64,000 bases of DNA from JBAOHV01 sp963714875. GTDB lineage: Bacteria > Actinomycetota > Acidimicrobiia > Acidimicrobiales > Microtrichaceae. How positions within the stretch are numbered: position 1 is the first letter of the stretch; each line of letters starts with the position of its first letter. The DNA is taken from positions 558,001 through 622,000 of the forward strand of contig CAVQQI010000011.1 of NCBI GenBank assembly GCA_963714875.1, in the 5' to 3' direction. Below, piece after piece: positions 1-9,326 of this stretch. The translations under genes and the position numbers were made by a program. Below the pieces are notes generated by a model that was not told the origin of the DNA, ran no database searches, and saw only the letters and a program-made list of their open reading frames with translations.

Positions 1-1297
1 GAAGCGCACGTCGACGCGTTCCGCGCCGGGGATGCCGAACAGGAGCAGCTTCTGCTGTTGCTTGGCAAGGTCTTCGAACGCGACGTCGGCGTCGATGTCG
101 TACTCGTCGCAGACCGATTCGAGGAGCCGGTGGAAGTACTTGGCATGACCCGAGGCCCAAGGGGCGAGCGCTCCTGCGCCGACCGAGAGCTCCGGGTCGG
201 GCACCACCAGCTCGGGGTCCACTTCGAAGAGGGTTCCGAGACCGTCGCACGCGGCGCAGGCCCCGTAGGGCGAGTTGAACGAGAAGTTGCGTGGCGCCAG
301 CTCTTCGAAGCTCTTGCCGTCAGAGGGGCGTGAGAGCTTCTCGGAGAAGGTGAGGAGCTCCACCTCGGCGTCACCCTCCGCCCCCTTGGCAGGCACGATC
401 TCGATCTGCGCGACACCTTCGGCGAGCAGGAGCGCCGTCTCCATGGAGTCGGTCAGACGGCGCTCGATGCCGTCACGCAGCACGAGTCGATCGACGATGA
501 CCTCGATCGTGTGCTGCTCGTAGCGGGCGAGGTCGAGCGCCACGGGCAGGTCGTGGACCTCGCCGTCGACCCTGACCCGGCTGAACCCCTGGCCCGCCAG
601 GTCGATGAACAGCTGCTCGTAGGTGCCCTTGCGCCCGCGCACCACCGGGGCGAGCACCTGGAACCGGGTGCCCTCCGGCAGCGCCAGGATGCGGTCCACG
701 ATCTGCTGTGGGGTCTGGCGCACCAGCGCCTCGCCGGTGTCGGGGTCATGCGGGACTCCGACACGGGCGAACAGGAGCCGCATGTAGTCGTAGACCTCGG
801 TCACCGTCCCGACGGTCGAACGCGGGTTGCGAGAGGCCGATTTCTGGTCGATCGAGATGGCCGGCGACAGGCCCTCGATCACGTCGACGTCGGGCTTGTC
901 CATCTGCCCGAGGAACTGCCGGGCGTAGGACGACAACGACTCGACGTAGCGGCGTTGGCCCTCGGCGTAGATGGTGTCGAACGCCAGCGACGACTTGCCC
1001 GAGCCCGACAGCCCCGTGAACACGATGAGCTCGTCGCGGGGAAGCTCGACCGAGACGTCGCAGAGGTTGTGCTCGCGAGCCCCGCGGATGACGATCGTGT
1101 CGGCGGGGTGGTGCGCCGCCTTCGCCGGTGCCGTCGTGGCGGCAGCGCTCTTCGCTGCAGCCTTCTTGGCGGGAGCCTTCTTGGCGGGAGCCTTCTTGGC
1201 GGGAGCCGCTCTTCGCGGGAGCCTTCCTGGGCGAGGACTTCTTCGCTGGAGCCTTTGCGGCGGGTCGCTTCGTGGAGGTGGTCGCGGCTCGTGCCAT
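1..1297 (-). CDS. uvrA: UvrA, excinuclease ABC subunit A (5' part, frameshifted)
   Basis: Damage-recognition ATPase of nucleotide excision repair. Only the N-terminal ~430 residues are present because the gene runs off the left edge. The conserved start (ADTIVIRGAREHNL) begins near 1104 and is followed by the Walker A motif GLSGSGKSS and DTIYAEGQRRYVESLSSYAR-type UvrA sequence. In front lies a ~64-residue Lys/Ala/Pro-rich tail starting at the ATG at 1297, encoded partly by a 15-bp tandem repeat (about 1166-1208) giving PAKKA units. The tail and the body are in different frames. One extra base near 1207 explains this, and removing it gives one continuous reading frame. Divergent from aroC, with a LexA-like box in the gap. 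uvrB lies 2.3 kb away on the same strand. Identity is certain; whether the break is real is not. Confidence 0.93.
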
Positions 1298-1328
1298 CGG
1301 CGCAGAGACTAGCGCACCGCCCCCATCG

Positions 1329-1344
1329 CCGAACAGGTGTTCGG
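1329..1344. promoter_or_regulatory. LexA (SOS) box between uvrA and aroC
   Basis: The 16-bp sequence CCGAAC-AGGT-GTTCGG differs from the actinobacterial LexA consensus TCGAAC-N4-GTTCGA only at the two outermost bases and is a symmetric half-site pair. It lies 32 bp upstream of the uvrA start and 40 bp upstream of aroC. SOS control of uvrA is well known; an effect on aroC would be incidental. Confidence 0.75.
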
Positions 1345-1383
1345 GAGCCTCGATGAACCGGTCGCACTGGCATACTGAGCGCC

Positions 1384-2505
1384 ATGGGATCGAGCTCGGG
1401 ACGGCTGTTCCGCATCACCACCTTCGGCGAATCGCACGGTGGCGGGGTGGGCGTCGTGATCGACGGCTGTCCTCCCGGCCTGGAGTTGGACGAGGGCGAC
1501 ATCCAGCCGGATCTGGACCGTCGCCGACCGGGCCAGAGTCGCCTGGTGACCCAACGCGACGAGACCGATCTGGTCGAGATCCTCTCCGGTGTGAGCGACG
1601 GTGTGACGCTCGGCTCCCCCATCGCTCTGCTGGTGCGCAACAAGGACCAGAACTCTGGGGCGTACGACCACATGAAGGACCTGTACCGCCCGTCGCACGC
1701 GGACTGGTCGACCGAGGCGAAGTACGGAGTGCGGGCCGTCGCCGGCGGGGGGCGCGCGTCAGCCCGGGAGACCATCGGACGGGTCGCCGCAGCCGCGGTG
1801 GCCCGCAAGCTGCTGGCCCGGCACTGCGGCGTCGAGGTCCTCGGCTGGGTGTCCCAGGTGCACACGATCCACGCTCGCATCACAGCCTCGGAGGTCCAGC
1901 TCGAGCACGTCGAGGCCGATCCGACCCGGTGCCCGGACCCCGAGGCTGCTGCGGAGATGACCGCGGCGATCGAGCAGGCCCGCCGGGACGGCGACTCACT
2001 CGGCGGGATCGTGACCTGCGTCGCGCGTGGCGTGCCAGCAGGATGGGGGGAGCCGGTGTTCGACAAGCTGGAGGCCGACCTGGCCAAGTCCATCATGTCG
2101 CTGCCCGCATCCAAGGGGTTCGAGATCGGTTCCGGCTTCAGCTCCGTCGAGATGACCGGCCGACAGCACAACGATGCCTTCGTCCCGGGCCCCGAGGGCC
2201 GGCCGCGTACGGTGACCAACCGTTCCGGGGGCATCCAGGGCGGCATCTCCAACGGCGAGGAGATCGATCTGCGCGTGGCGTTCAAGCCCACCGCGACCAT
2301 CTCGTCGCCGCAGGACACCGTGACGAGAGCCAACGAAGCGACGGTCCTGGCGGCGAAGGGCCGCCACGATCCGTGTGTGCTGCCCAGAGCGGTCCCACTG
2401 GTCGAAGCAGCGGTGTTGCTGGTGCTGGCCGACCACTGGCTCCGGCAGACAGCCGTGCAGGCGGGCCAAGGACTTCCCGGCGCCACCACTCCCCCGGGCG
2501 CCTGA
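1384..2505 (+). CDS. aroC: Chorismate synthase
   Basis: Last step of the shikimate pathway: converts 5-enolpyruvylshikimate-3-phosphate to chorismate with reduced FMN, in the cytoplasm. The 373-residue length is normal. Visible family motifs are TFGESHGGGVG near residue 14, the GVRAVAGGGRASARET segment near 118 and RSGGIQGGISNGE near 280. The ATG at 1384 leaves a short 86-bp gap to the divergent uvrA. The gene stops only 4 bp from the 3' end of the convergent AbiEi-like gene. Intact, with no oddities. Other shikimate genes are not in the window. Confidence 0.97.
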   Translation: MGSSSGRLFRITTFGESHGGGVGVVIDGCPPGLELDEGDIQPDLDRRRPGQSRLVTQRDETDLVEILSGVSDGVTLGSPIALLVRNKDQNSGAYDHMKDLYRPSHADWSTEAKYGVRAVAGGGRASARETIGRVAAAAVARKLLARHCGVEVLGWVSQVHTIHARITASEVQLEHVEADPTRCPDPEAAAEMTAAIEQARRDGDSLGGIVTCVARGVPAGWGEPVFDKLEADLAKSIMSLPASKGFEIGSGFSSVEMTGRQHNDAFVPGPEGRPRTVTNRSGGIQGGISNGEEIDLRVAFKPTATISSPQDTVTRANEATVLAAKGRHDPCVLPRAVPLVEAAVLLVLADHWLRQTAVQAGQGLPGATTPPGA

Positions 2506-2509
2506 TCAC

Positions 2510-3307
2510 TCACTGCACACCCGTGGCTCGGTCAGCAGGTGAGGAGAACCGGGGCCACAGGTGGTCCCGGACGGCGGTGACGCCCATGGCGACCGCAGTG
2601 CGTGCCAGCGTCCACTGGTCCAGGCGGCCTGCTGCGATGAGCTCGTCCATGAGGTCGAGCGTCAAGGCGCACGAGGCCCGACCTCCGTCGAAGGCGGAGA
2701 CCGCTGCACACATCGCCTCGGCGCCCGAACGGACCGCCATGCCCTCGACCTCGAGCGTGGTGCCACCCATCGGCAAGCGGTGCAGCTCTGCGGGTGGACC
2801 GTGCACGACGCCCGACGGGTGGACCTTCGGCGCGTTCGGATCTCCTGCCGCCAACTGGGCGAGCACTCGACGGGCTGCCCGCAGTCGGCGGACATCTTCG
2901 TAGGTGGCCGGTTCCGGTACCGCCAGACACACAGGGGTCCGTGGCCCGGCGACGGTGCACCCGAGGAGCTCGAGCGCCGTCCAACTGGTCAGCGCAGCGC
3001 CGCTGCCGGCCCAGAGCAGCCAGGCCCGGCAACGTTCAGCGGGATCCGCCGGCCAGCCCGACAGCCGCATGACACCGGGCGCTTCGGTCCGCCGCCAGTT
3101 GCCATAGGTGAGGTGATGGTGCCGGGCCCGCCGATCCAGTCCGGCGGAGGCAGCTTGACGAGAGGTGAAGAGGCCGTGCTGGGTCGCCGCGATCAGTTGG
3201 AGGCGACGCCGTCGGCGTACTCGAACACCTGCGCGTGGGTGCCGGGCGTCGGGTTCTGGGAGCTCGGGATCGGTTGGCGCTGGGGGACGAAGCGCAAGGA
3301 ACCCCAC
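2510..3307 (-). CDS. AbiEi-like antitoxin-domain protein (orphan)
   Basis: The N-terminal part (LQLIAATQHGLFTSRQAASA and the following YGNWRRTEAPGVMRL) resembles the winged-helix domain of type IV AbiEi antitoxins. The remainder (about 200 residues) is of a type common in actinobacterial AbiEi-domain proteins and I do not recognise a catalytic motif. No AbiEii-type nucleotidyltransferase toxin is adjacent, so it is an orphan. I chose the GTG at 3307 (265 residues), since the longer frame to the ATG at 3406 would run through the palindromic repeat at 3324-3360. The upstream start remains possible. Likely a DNA-binding regulator; a toxin-antitoxin role is not supported here. Confidence 0.7.
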   Translation of the reverse strand: MGFLALRPPAPTDPELPEPDARHPRAGVRVRRRRRLQLIAATQHGLFTSRQAASAGLDRRARHHHLTYGNWRRTEAPGVMRLSGWPADPAERCRAWLLWAGSGAALTSWTALELLGCTVAGPRTPVCLAVPEPATYEDVRRLRAARRVLAQLAAGDPNAPKVHPSGVVHGPPAELHRLPMGGTTLEVEGMAVRSGAEAMCAAVSAFDGGRASCALTLDLMDELIAAGRLDQWTLARTAVAMGVTAVRDHLWPRFSSPADRATGVQ

Positions 3308-3323
3308 CTCGCCTTCGAAGTTC

Positions 3324-3360
3324 TCCGCATATCGTCCCGTTTTTCGGGACGATACGCGGA
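3324..3360. repeat. REP-like palindrome, copy 1
   Basis: A 37-bp inverted repeat with 16-bp arms (one mismatch) around a TTTTT loop; the inner part is CGTCCCG-TTTTT-CGGGACG. A second, more diverged copy lies at 17199-17235, sharing the preceding TTCTCCGCA and the core GTCCCGTTTTTCGGGACGAT. It sits just upstream of the start chosen for the AbiEi-like gene. Could be a dispersed REP element or a transcription terminator. Confidence 0.75.
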
Positions 3361-3601
3361 GGGTTTCGGGCGAGGACGAAGCTGGTACGGGCAGATCGGC
3401 GGACATGCGGCCTCGAGACGACTCGTGGGTGAGGTGGAGGCAGATAGGGACCGCCGTCGAGATGTCTCCGGCACGAGCGCCGAACCGGTGAGATGGAGTG
3501 GCTGAGGGCAGCCCGATCGGATGAACAGGTGAACGACCGGTGTGGACTGTGCGGGAGAGTGACCAGCGTGGGCGATCCGGGCAGCGGGGCCCGGGACGAC
3601 C

Positions 3602-5665
3602 TCAGAGGCCGGCGTGGCGGAGCTCCCGCTTGAGCTCCTTGATCTCGTCGCGTAGGCGAGCTGCCTCTTCGAAGCGGAGATCTGCCGATGCCTGGTGCAT
3701 CTCCTGCTCCATCAGGGCGATGACCCGACCGAGGTCCTCGGGGGGCAGGTCGGCGAGTTGCTCGGCGCGGGCCTTCTCGCCAGGACGCTGCTTGCGGCGC
3801 CCCCGACCCGGCAGCGGCGCCTCTCCGGAGGAGCCCCGGAGGTCGGCGAGGATGTCGGTGACCGCCTTGATGATGGTCTTCGGGTCGATCCCGTGTTCCT
3901 CGTTGTAGATCTTCTGCAGACCACGCCGGCGGTTGGTCTCCGAGATGGCCCGGGTCATCGAATCGGTGACCCGGTCGGCGTACATGACGACCTCGCCGTT
4001 GACGTTCCGAGCCGCCCGCCCGATCATCTGGATGAGCGAGGTCTCGGAGCGGAGGAACCCCTCCTTGTCGGCATCGAGGATGGCCACCAGGGACACCTCG
4101 GGGATGTCCAGCCCCTCGCGCAGCAGGTTGATGCCCACCAGGACGTCGAACTCGCCCAGGCGCAGGTCGCGGATCAGCTCGATCCGCTGGAGCGTGTCGA
4201 CCTCGGAGTGCAGGTACCGCACCCGCACGCCCATCTCGAGCAGGTAGTCGGTGAGGTCCTCGGCCATCTTCTTGGTCAGCGTGGTCACCAGGACCCGCTC
4301 GCCACCGGCCACACGCTCGTTGATCATGGCCAGCAGATCGTCGATCTGGCCCTTGGTGGGCTTGATGATGACCTCGGGGTCGATCAGGCCGGTGGGCCGC
4401 ACGATCTGCTCCACCACCTGACTGCTGTGCTCCAGCTCCCACGGTCCCGGCGTCGCCGACAGGAAGATGGTCTGGCCGGTCTGCTGGGCCCACTCCTCGA
4501 ACCGCAGCGGGCGGTTGTCCGCGGCCGAGGGCAACCGGAAGCCGTGTTCGACCAGATTTGCCTTGCGAGAACGGTCGCCCTCGTACTGCCCGTGCAGCTG
4601 GGGGATGGCGACGTGGGACTCGTCGATGATCGTCAGGTAGTCGTCGGGGAAGAAGTCGAGCAGGGTGTTGGGCGCCTCACCCGGGCCCCGGCCGTCGAGC
4701 GGGGCGGAGTAGTTCTCGATGCCGTTGCAGAACCCCATCTCCTGCAGCATCTCCAGGTCGTACTCGGTGCGCATCCGAAGACGCTGGGCCTCGAGGAGCT
4801 TGCCCTCCTTCTCGAACTGGGCCAGCCGCTGCTGCAACTCGGTCTCGATGCGTCCGATCGCAGCGCCGAGCCGCTCGTCGGAGGTGGCGTAGTGAGTGTT
4901 GGGGAAGATCACGACGTCGTCGAGCTGCGCGACCCGTTCACCGGTGAGGGGATCGACGACCGAGATGGACTCGACCTCGTCGCCGAACAGCTCGATGCGT
5001 ACCGCCGTCTCCTCGTAGGCCGGGTGCACCTCGAGCACGTCGCCCCGCACCCGGAACTTGCCACGAACCAGGTTCATGTCGTTGCGCTCGTACTGCAGGT
5101 CGACCAAGCGGCGCAGCAGGTCCCGCTGGTCGACCTCGTCGCCGACACGGGTCGAGAACAGCCGCGACGAGTACTCCTCGGGCGACCCCAGGCCGTAGAT
5201 GCACGACACCGAGGCGACCACGATGACGTCGCGACGGGTCAGCAGCGCCGAGGTGGCGGCGTGGCGGAGGCGGTCGATCTCGTCGTTGACCGATGAGTCC
5301 TTCTCGATGAAGGTGTCGCTCGAGGCGATGTAGGCCTCGGGTTGGTAGTAGTCGTAGTACGACACGAAGTACTCGACCCGGTTGTCGGGGAAGAACTCGC
5401 GGAACTCGTTGGCCAGCTGCGCTGCCAGGCTCTTGTTGGGCGCCAGCACCAGGGTGGGGCGCTGCACCTGCTCGATCGTCCAGGCGATCGTGGCCGACTT
5501 GCCCGACCCGGTGATGCCCAGCAAGGTCTGGAACCGCTGACCGGTGTTGACCCCCTCGGACAGCGCCGCGATGGCGCCGGGCTGGTCGCCCGCGGGTTGG
5601 AAGTCGGACACGACCTTGAAGGGCCGCACCGCCTTGGGCTGCATCCTCGTCGCAGAAGTGCTCAC
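3602..5665 (-). CDS. uvrB: UvrB, excinuclease ABC subunit B
   Basis: Helicase-like subunit that takes damaged DNA from UvrA and recruits UvrC. 687 residues, full length. The Walker A motif GITGSGKS is at residues 50-57, the damage-verifying beta-hairpin region YDYYQPEAY follows near 105, and the Walker B/DESH motif (DESHVAIPQ) is present. The C-terminal UVR motif (FEEAARLRDEIKELKREL) at about 660-680 binds UvrC or UvrA. The start at 5665 gives the usual N-terminus. It lies 70 bp downstream of coaE on the same strand, the common actinobacterial coaE-uvrB order, so the two may be cotranscribed. I see no good LexA box directly upstream. Confidence 0.98.
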   Translation of the reverse strand: MSTSATRMQPKAVRPFKVVSDFQPAGDQPGAIAALSEGVNTGQRFQTLLGITGSGKSATIAWTIEQVQRPTLVLAPNKSLAAQLANEFREFFPDNRVEYFVSYYDYYQPEAYIASSDTFIEKDSSVNDEIDRLRHAATSALLTRRDVIVVASVSCIYGLGSPEEYSSRLFSTRVGDEVDQRDLLRRLVDLQYERNDMNLVRGKFRVRGDVLEVHPAYEETAVRIELFGDEVESISVVDPLTGERVAQLDDVVIFPNTHYATSDERLGAAIGRIETELQQRLAQFEKEGKLLEAQRLRMRTEYDLEMLQEMGFCNGIENYSAPLDGRGPGEAPNTLLDFFPDDYLTIIDESHVAIPQLHGQYEGDRSRKANLVEHGFRLPSAADNRPLRFEEWAQQTGQTIFLSATPGPWELEHSSQVVEQIVRPTGLIDPEVIIKPTKGQIDDLLAMINERVAGGERVLVTTLTKKMAEDLTDYLLEMGVRVRYLHSEVDTLQRIELIRDLRLGEFDVLVGINLLREGLDIPEVSLVAILDADKEGFLRSETSLIQMIGRAARNVNGEVVMYADRVTDSMTRAISETNRRRGLQKIYNEEHGIDPKTIIKAVTDILADLRGSSGEAPLPGRGRRKQRPGEKARAEQLADLPPEDLGRVIALMEQEMHQASADLRFEEAARLRDEIKELKRELRHAGL

Positions 5666-5735
5666 CGACGGATCGTACCGATCGGCTGTGACACCGGACG
5701 GTCGGGACCGCTCAGGCGTGCGGTCAGCCCGCGAC

Positions 5736-6332
5736 TCAGCCCTCGACGGACTGGATCCACTCCCAGGCTCGCTCGATCTCGTCGTCGAGCTCGTGGGGCA
5801 GGCCGTGGTTGTCGATCACGAAATCGGCGTGGGACAACCGGTGCTCCCTCGTCGCCTGCCGGGCGATGCGGCTGCGGGCGTCCTCCTCGCTGAAACCACG
5901 GTGATCCACCAGCCGTTGCACCGCCACGTCGGGGTGCAGATCGACCACGATCGTGCCCAACATGCCCTCGCGGCCGGACTCGACGAGCAGGGGCACGTCC
6001 AGGATCACCACCCGGTCGGTGGCTGACAGCTCGTCGATCCGACGTTCGATCTCGTCGTGCACCCGCGGGTGCACGATCGCACCCAGGTCAGCGAGTGCCG
6101 CCTCGTCGGAGAAGACGAGATCGGCGATGGCTGCACGGTCGAGCTCGCCGTCGGCAGCGACGATGCCCGGGCCGAAACGCTGCACCATCTCGGTGAAGAC
6201 CGCCGTGCCGGGCTGCTGGAGCTCGCGCACGATCGCATCGGCGTCCACCACCGCAGCGCCCTTGGCCGCCAGGCCCGCGGACACGGTCGACTTGCCCGCT
6301 CCGATTCCCCCGGTCAGTCCGAACAGCCGCAC
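5736..6332 (-). CDS. coaE: Dephospho-CoA kinase
   Basis: Final step of coenzyme A synthesis: phosphorylates the 3'-hydroxyl of dephospho-CoA with ATP. 198 residues, the usual length for a single-domain enzyme (no C-terminal GrpB-like domain as in mycobacteria). The P-loop GGIGAGKS is at residues 8-15, followed by the VVDADAIVREL substrate-binding segment and the lid region RIARQATREHRL. Upstream of uvrB on the same strand and divergent from the sensor kinase gene. Confidence 0.96.
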   Translation of the reverse strand: MRLFGLTGGIGAGKSTVSAGLAAKGAAVVDADAIVRELQQPGTAVFTEMVQRFGPGIVAADGELDRAAIADLVFSDEAALADLGAIVHPRVHDEIERRIDELSATDRVVILDVPLLVESGREGMLGTIVVDLHPDVAVQRLVDHRGFSEEDARSRIARQATREHRLSHADFVIDNHGLPHELDDEIERAWEWIQSVEG

Positions 6333-6472
6333 GGGTCGACACCCTACCCGGGAGATTCCGCACGTTTTCTCTAGGTCACACGGCCCATGTGCCGATAGCC
6401 ACCTCAGGGTCGACGAACGCCGCCGGCGTTGGCGACCCGCTCGACCTGCCCTCCTTCTCGATCAGGACGCCC

Positions 6473-8512
6473 ATGTCCCAGCTGCACGACTCCGAACCGC
6501 TCGGCGACCCTGCCTTCACCGACCCGCCCGTCGTCCCGCCTGCGCCCGCCCCGGGCCCACTGGCGCGCCTGCGCCGGCGAGCCGCGACCGACCTGCGCGA
6601 CGCCATGGTCGACCCGGCCCAGGAACCCGCCGGCGATTTCGACATCGTCGTGCAGAGCCAGAGCGGATCCCGAGCGGACCGGGTCGCGACGTTCAACGGC
6701 CTCATCACCGCCATGCGGCTGGCCACCACCGCAGTCTCGCTGCTGTTGGTCTCCACCTCCGGCGACGTGAGCATGTCGCTGCGGATCTGGACCGCGATCG
6801 TCGTCGCGTATGCCCTCGTCAGGGCCTTCCGCCCGCTGACCTACTCGAACGACATCTCCTCGCTGCTGCGGGTCCTGGCAGAGGTCGCGCTGCACGTCGT
6901 CGCCGTTGCAGCGACCGGAGCCTGGGACTCGCCGCTGGTCTTCACCCTGCTGACCGCCGTCACCGTCGCCGGACTCGCCCGGGGGTTCGGCTTCTCGATC
7001 CGGGTCGCGATCGCCACCGTCGTCGCGATCACCTTCCCGTTCGTGCTCCAGGCCGGCGACCGCAGAGAGGCCATGATCCTCTCGGCGTCCTGGTCCGCCA
7101 TCGTGCTGCTCGTGGCGATCGTGGCCGGCTACTCACGCCGGATCTCCGGTGAGGCGGACCGCGAACGGGAGCTCGCCATCGACCGGCTCGGCCGGCTGGC
7201 GGATGCGAACGCGCTGCTGTTCTCGCTGCACCGCGTCGCACAGACCCTGCCGGCCTCGCTCGACCTGGGCGACGTCCTCGACTCGACCCTGAGCCGGATG
7301 AAGTCGCTCATCAGCTACGACAGCGTCGCTGTCCTGCTGTTCGATGAGGCCGACGCCCACTGGGACGTCGTGCGCCACCAGGGACTGGTCGCTCCCCCAC
7401 GGCTCGGCCCGACCGAGCTTCCCCCCGGACTGCGGCGGGCGGTTGCGGAGAACGGCATCGTGCACCTGTCGGATCTGTCCGCCCTGGGCGACGACGCCGG
7501 GGGCGGGCTCTCCGCCCGGGCCGGCTCGGGCATCTACACCGTGCTGGCCGCCAGAGGTTCGATCATCGGCCTGCTGGCGATCGAGCACAACGAGACGAAG
7601 CACTTCACGGTCCGGGACCTGGAACTGGTCGAGGGATTCGTCGCTCCCGCCGCCCTGGCGCTCGACAACGCCCGGTGGTTCGCACGGCTGCGCACCGTCG
7701 GTGCGGACGAGGAGCGGACCCGGATCGCACGGGACCTGCACGACCGCATCGGCCAGTCGCTCGCCTACCTGGGCTTCGAGCTCGACCGGCTCGTGGACCG
7801 CGACGAGGCCGGTGACGGCATCACCACCGAGCTCCACCAGCTGCGCGACGACGTGCGCGGCGTCACCCGCGAGGTGCGCGACACGCTCTACGACCTGCGC
7901 ACCGACGTCTCCGAGGGGCAGGGGCTGGCCGACGTCCTCGAGCAGTTCGCACAGCGCCTGGGGGACCGCGCGGATCTGCGGATCCAGGTCGAGGCCGACC
8001 GCGGCGCCCGGCTGCCGATGCTCCAGGAACGCGAGATGTGGCGCGTGGCCCAGGAGGCCCTCGCCAACATCGAGCGCCATTCGAAGGCCACTGCGGTGCG
8101 TGTGGTGTGGCGTTGCGACGGCGAACGAGCGTTCATCGACGTGACCGACAACGGCATGGGCTTCGACCAGAGCCGAGCGGGCCGTGTCGACTCCTACGGC
8201 GTGCTCGGCATGCGGGAACGAGCGTCGAGCATCGGCGCGTCGCTCGAGATCGTCAGCGCTCCCGGCCGCGGAACCCGGGTGCGCTGCAGTCTGGTGCCCA
8301 GCGAGGTCAGCACCGAGGGCGCCGCCGAGGTGGCGGGGGCGCCGAAGCTCGCAGAGCTCGCGCCCGATGCCGCCGCCGTGCCCGACACCACCCCCCGGCC
8401 GGTGGCCACCGGCAACAGGGGCACAGGTCTGTTCGACACCCGCCCACCGACCACACCCACCCCAGATCCTGCCGGCGCCGCTCGTGCGCCGGGCCACGAG
8501 AGCGAGAGGTAG
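6473..8512 (+). CDS. NarL-type sensor histidine kinase with GAF domain
   Basis: Membrane sensor kinase of a two-component pair. About 72 polar N-terminal residues are followed by roughly six hydrophobic segments (residues ~75-225), a short coiled linker, a GAF domain (~265-410), a HisKA_3 dimerisation box with the phospho-accepting His in RIARDLHDRIGQSLAYLG (~430), and a HATPase_c domain (~530-625; N-box ALANIERHS, G-box DNGMGFD and GRGTRVRC). A ~75-residue Pro/Ala-rich tail ends the protein. I start at the ATG at 6473; an in-frame GTG at 6389 would add 28 residues. The response regulator follows after 3 bp, so the two are clearly paired. The signal sensed is unknown. Confidence 0.9.
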   Translation: MSQLHDSEPLGDPAFTDPPVVPPAPAPGPLARLRRRAATDLRDAMVDPAQEPAGDFDIVVQSQSGSRADRVATFNGLITAMRLATTAVSLLLVSTSGDVSMSLRIWTAIVVAYALVRAFRPLTYSNDISSLLRVLAEVALHVVAVAATGAWDSPLVFTLLTAVTVAGLARGFGFSIRVAIATVVAITFPFVLQAGDRREAMILSASWSAIVLLVAIVAGYSRRISGEADRERELAIDRLGRLADANALLFSLHRVAQTLPASLDLGDVLDSTLSRMKSLISYDSVAVLLFDEADAHWDVVRHQGLVAPPRLGPTELPPGLRRAVAENGIVHLSDLSALGDDAGGGLSARAGSGIYTVLAARGSIIGLLAIEHNETKHFTVRDLELVEGFVAPAALALDNARWFARLRTVGADEERTRIARDLHDRIGQSLAYLGFELDRLVDRDEAGDGITTELHQLRDDVRGVTREVRDTLYDLRTDVSEGQGLADVLEQFAQRLGDRADLRIQVEADRGARLPMLQEREMWRVAQEALANIERHSKATAVRVVWRCDGERAFIDVTDNGMGFDQSRAGRVDSYGVLGMRERASSIGASLEIVSAPGRGTRVRCSLVPSEVSTEGAAEVAGAPKLAELAPDAAAVPDTTPRPVATGNRGTGLFDTRPPTTPTPDPAGAARAPGHESER

Positions 8513-8515
8513 CAG

Positions 8516-9163
8516 ATGTCCATCCGACTCATGCTCGCAGATGACCACCGCATGCTCCGGGAGGGACTCCGACGCTCGATGACCGATGCGGGGTTCGACG
8601 TCATCGGCGAAGCGAGCGATGGCGTCGAGGCCGTCAGCCTCGCCGATCAGCTCGACCCCGACGTCATCCTGATGGATGTCACGATGCCGAACTGCGACGG
8701 CGTCGAGGCATGTCGGCAGCTGAAGTCGATCGGCACCCGGAGCCGGATCGTGATGCTCACCATGCATGCCGACCAGGAGGTGCTCACCAACGCCATCCGG
8801 GCGGGCGCCATCGGCTACCTGACCAAGGACTGCTCCACCAGGGAGATCGCCGAGGCGGTCCGCATGGCCGCCGAGGGCGACACCGTCCTGTCGCCACAGC
8901 TCGCCCGCTCCATGCTGGCCGAGGTCCGCAAGCTGGACGAGCCCCGCACCCCCGAGGAGGAGCGGGTCGTGACCAAGCGCGAGGAAGAGGTGCTGCAGCT
9001 GATCGCCGACGGCTGCTCGACGCCCGAGGTGGCCGAACGGCTCTACATCTCCCAGAAGACGGTGAAGAACCACCTGGCCTCGATCTACCAGAAGCTCGAC
9101 GCACGTGATCGCACCCAGGCGGTGCTGCAGGCGGTCCGCATGGGCATCGTCCGACTGGATTGA
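8516..9163 (+). CDS. NarL/LuxR-family response regulator
   Basis: DNA-binding partner of the upstream kinase. The receiver domain has the acidic pair D9-D10, phospho-acceptor D54 (ILMDVTMP), T82 and K104, all conserved. The C-terminal LuxR-type HTH (~150-212) contains TKREEEVLQLIADG and YISQKTVKNHLASIYQKL. 215 residues, typical length. Its stop lies 163 bp upstream of the first Flp prepilin gene, so control of the prepilin genes is a reasonable but untested guess. Confidence 0.95.
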   Translation: MSIRLMLADDHRMLREGLRRSMTDAGFDVIGEASDGVEAVSLADQLDPDVILMDVTMPNCDGVEACRQLKSIGTRSRIVMLTMHADQEVLTNAIRAGAIGYLTKDCSTREIAEAVRMAAEGDTVLSPQLARSMLAEVRKLDEPRTPEEERVVTKREEEVLQLIADGCSTPEVAERLYISQKTVKNHLASIYQKLDARDRTQAVLQAVRMGIVRLD

Positions 9164-9206
9164 GCTCCGCTGGTCCGACCGGCTGGGTCGGGGGCCTCAT
9201 CAATGG

Positions 9207-9260
9207 TCCGTACGACCTATACAGCCCTCGCTCCGCATGCCGATACCTACTTCGTACGGA
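9207..9260. promoter_or_regulatory. Inverted repeat upstream of the Flp prepilin
   Basis: TCCGTACGA (9207-9215) and TCGTACGGA (9252-9260) form a perfect 9-bp inverted repeat with a 36-bp spacer in the short gap between the response regulator and the first prepilin. The spacing is long for one operator but could suit DNA looping or two sites. The operator role is a guess. Confidence 0.35.
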
Positions 9261-9326
9261 TCCGGCGGACGGAATCTGGACGACGCAAGACCCGAACACC
9301 AAGCACCACAACAAGGGGAATACACA

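Noticed and set aside
879..2513. A long antisense reading frame over aroC and the uvrA 5' region
   Set aside because: High-GC shadow frame: low-complexity Arg/Ser/Pro composition, no domain, and it overlaps well-supported genes.
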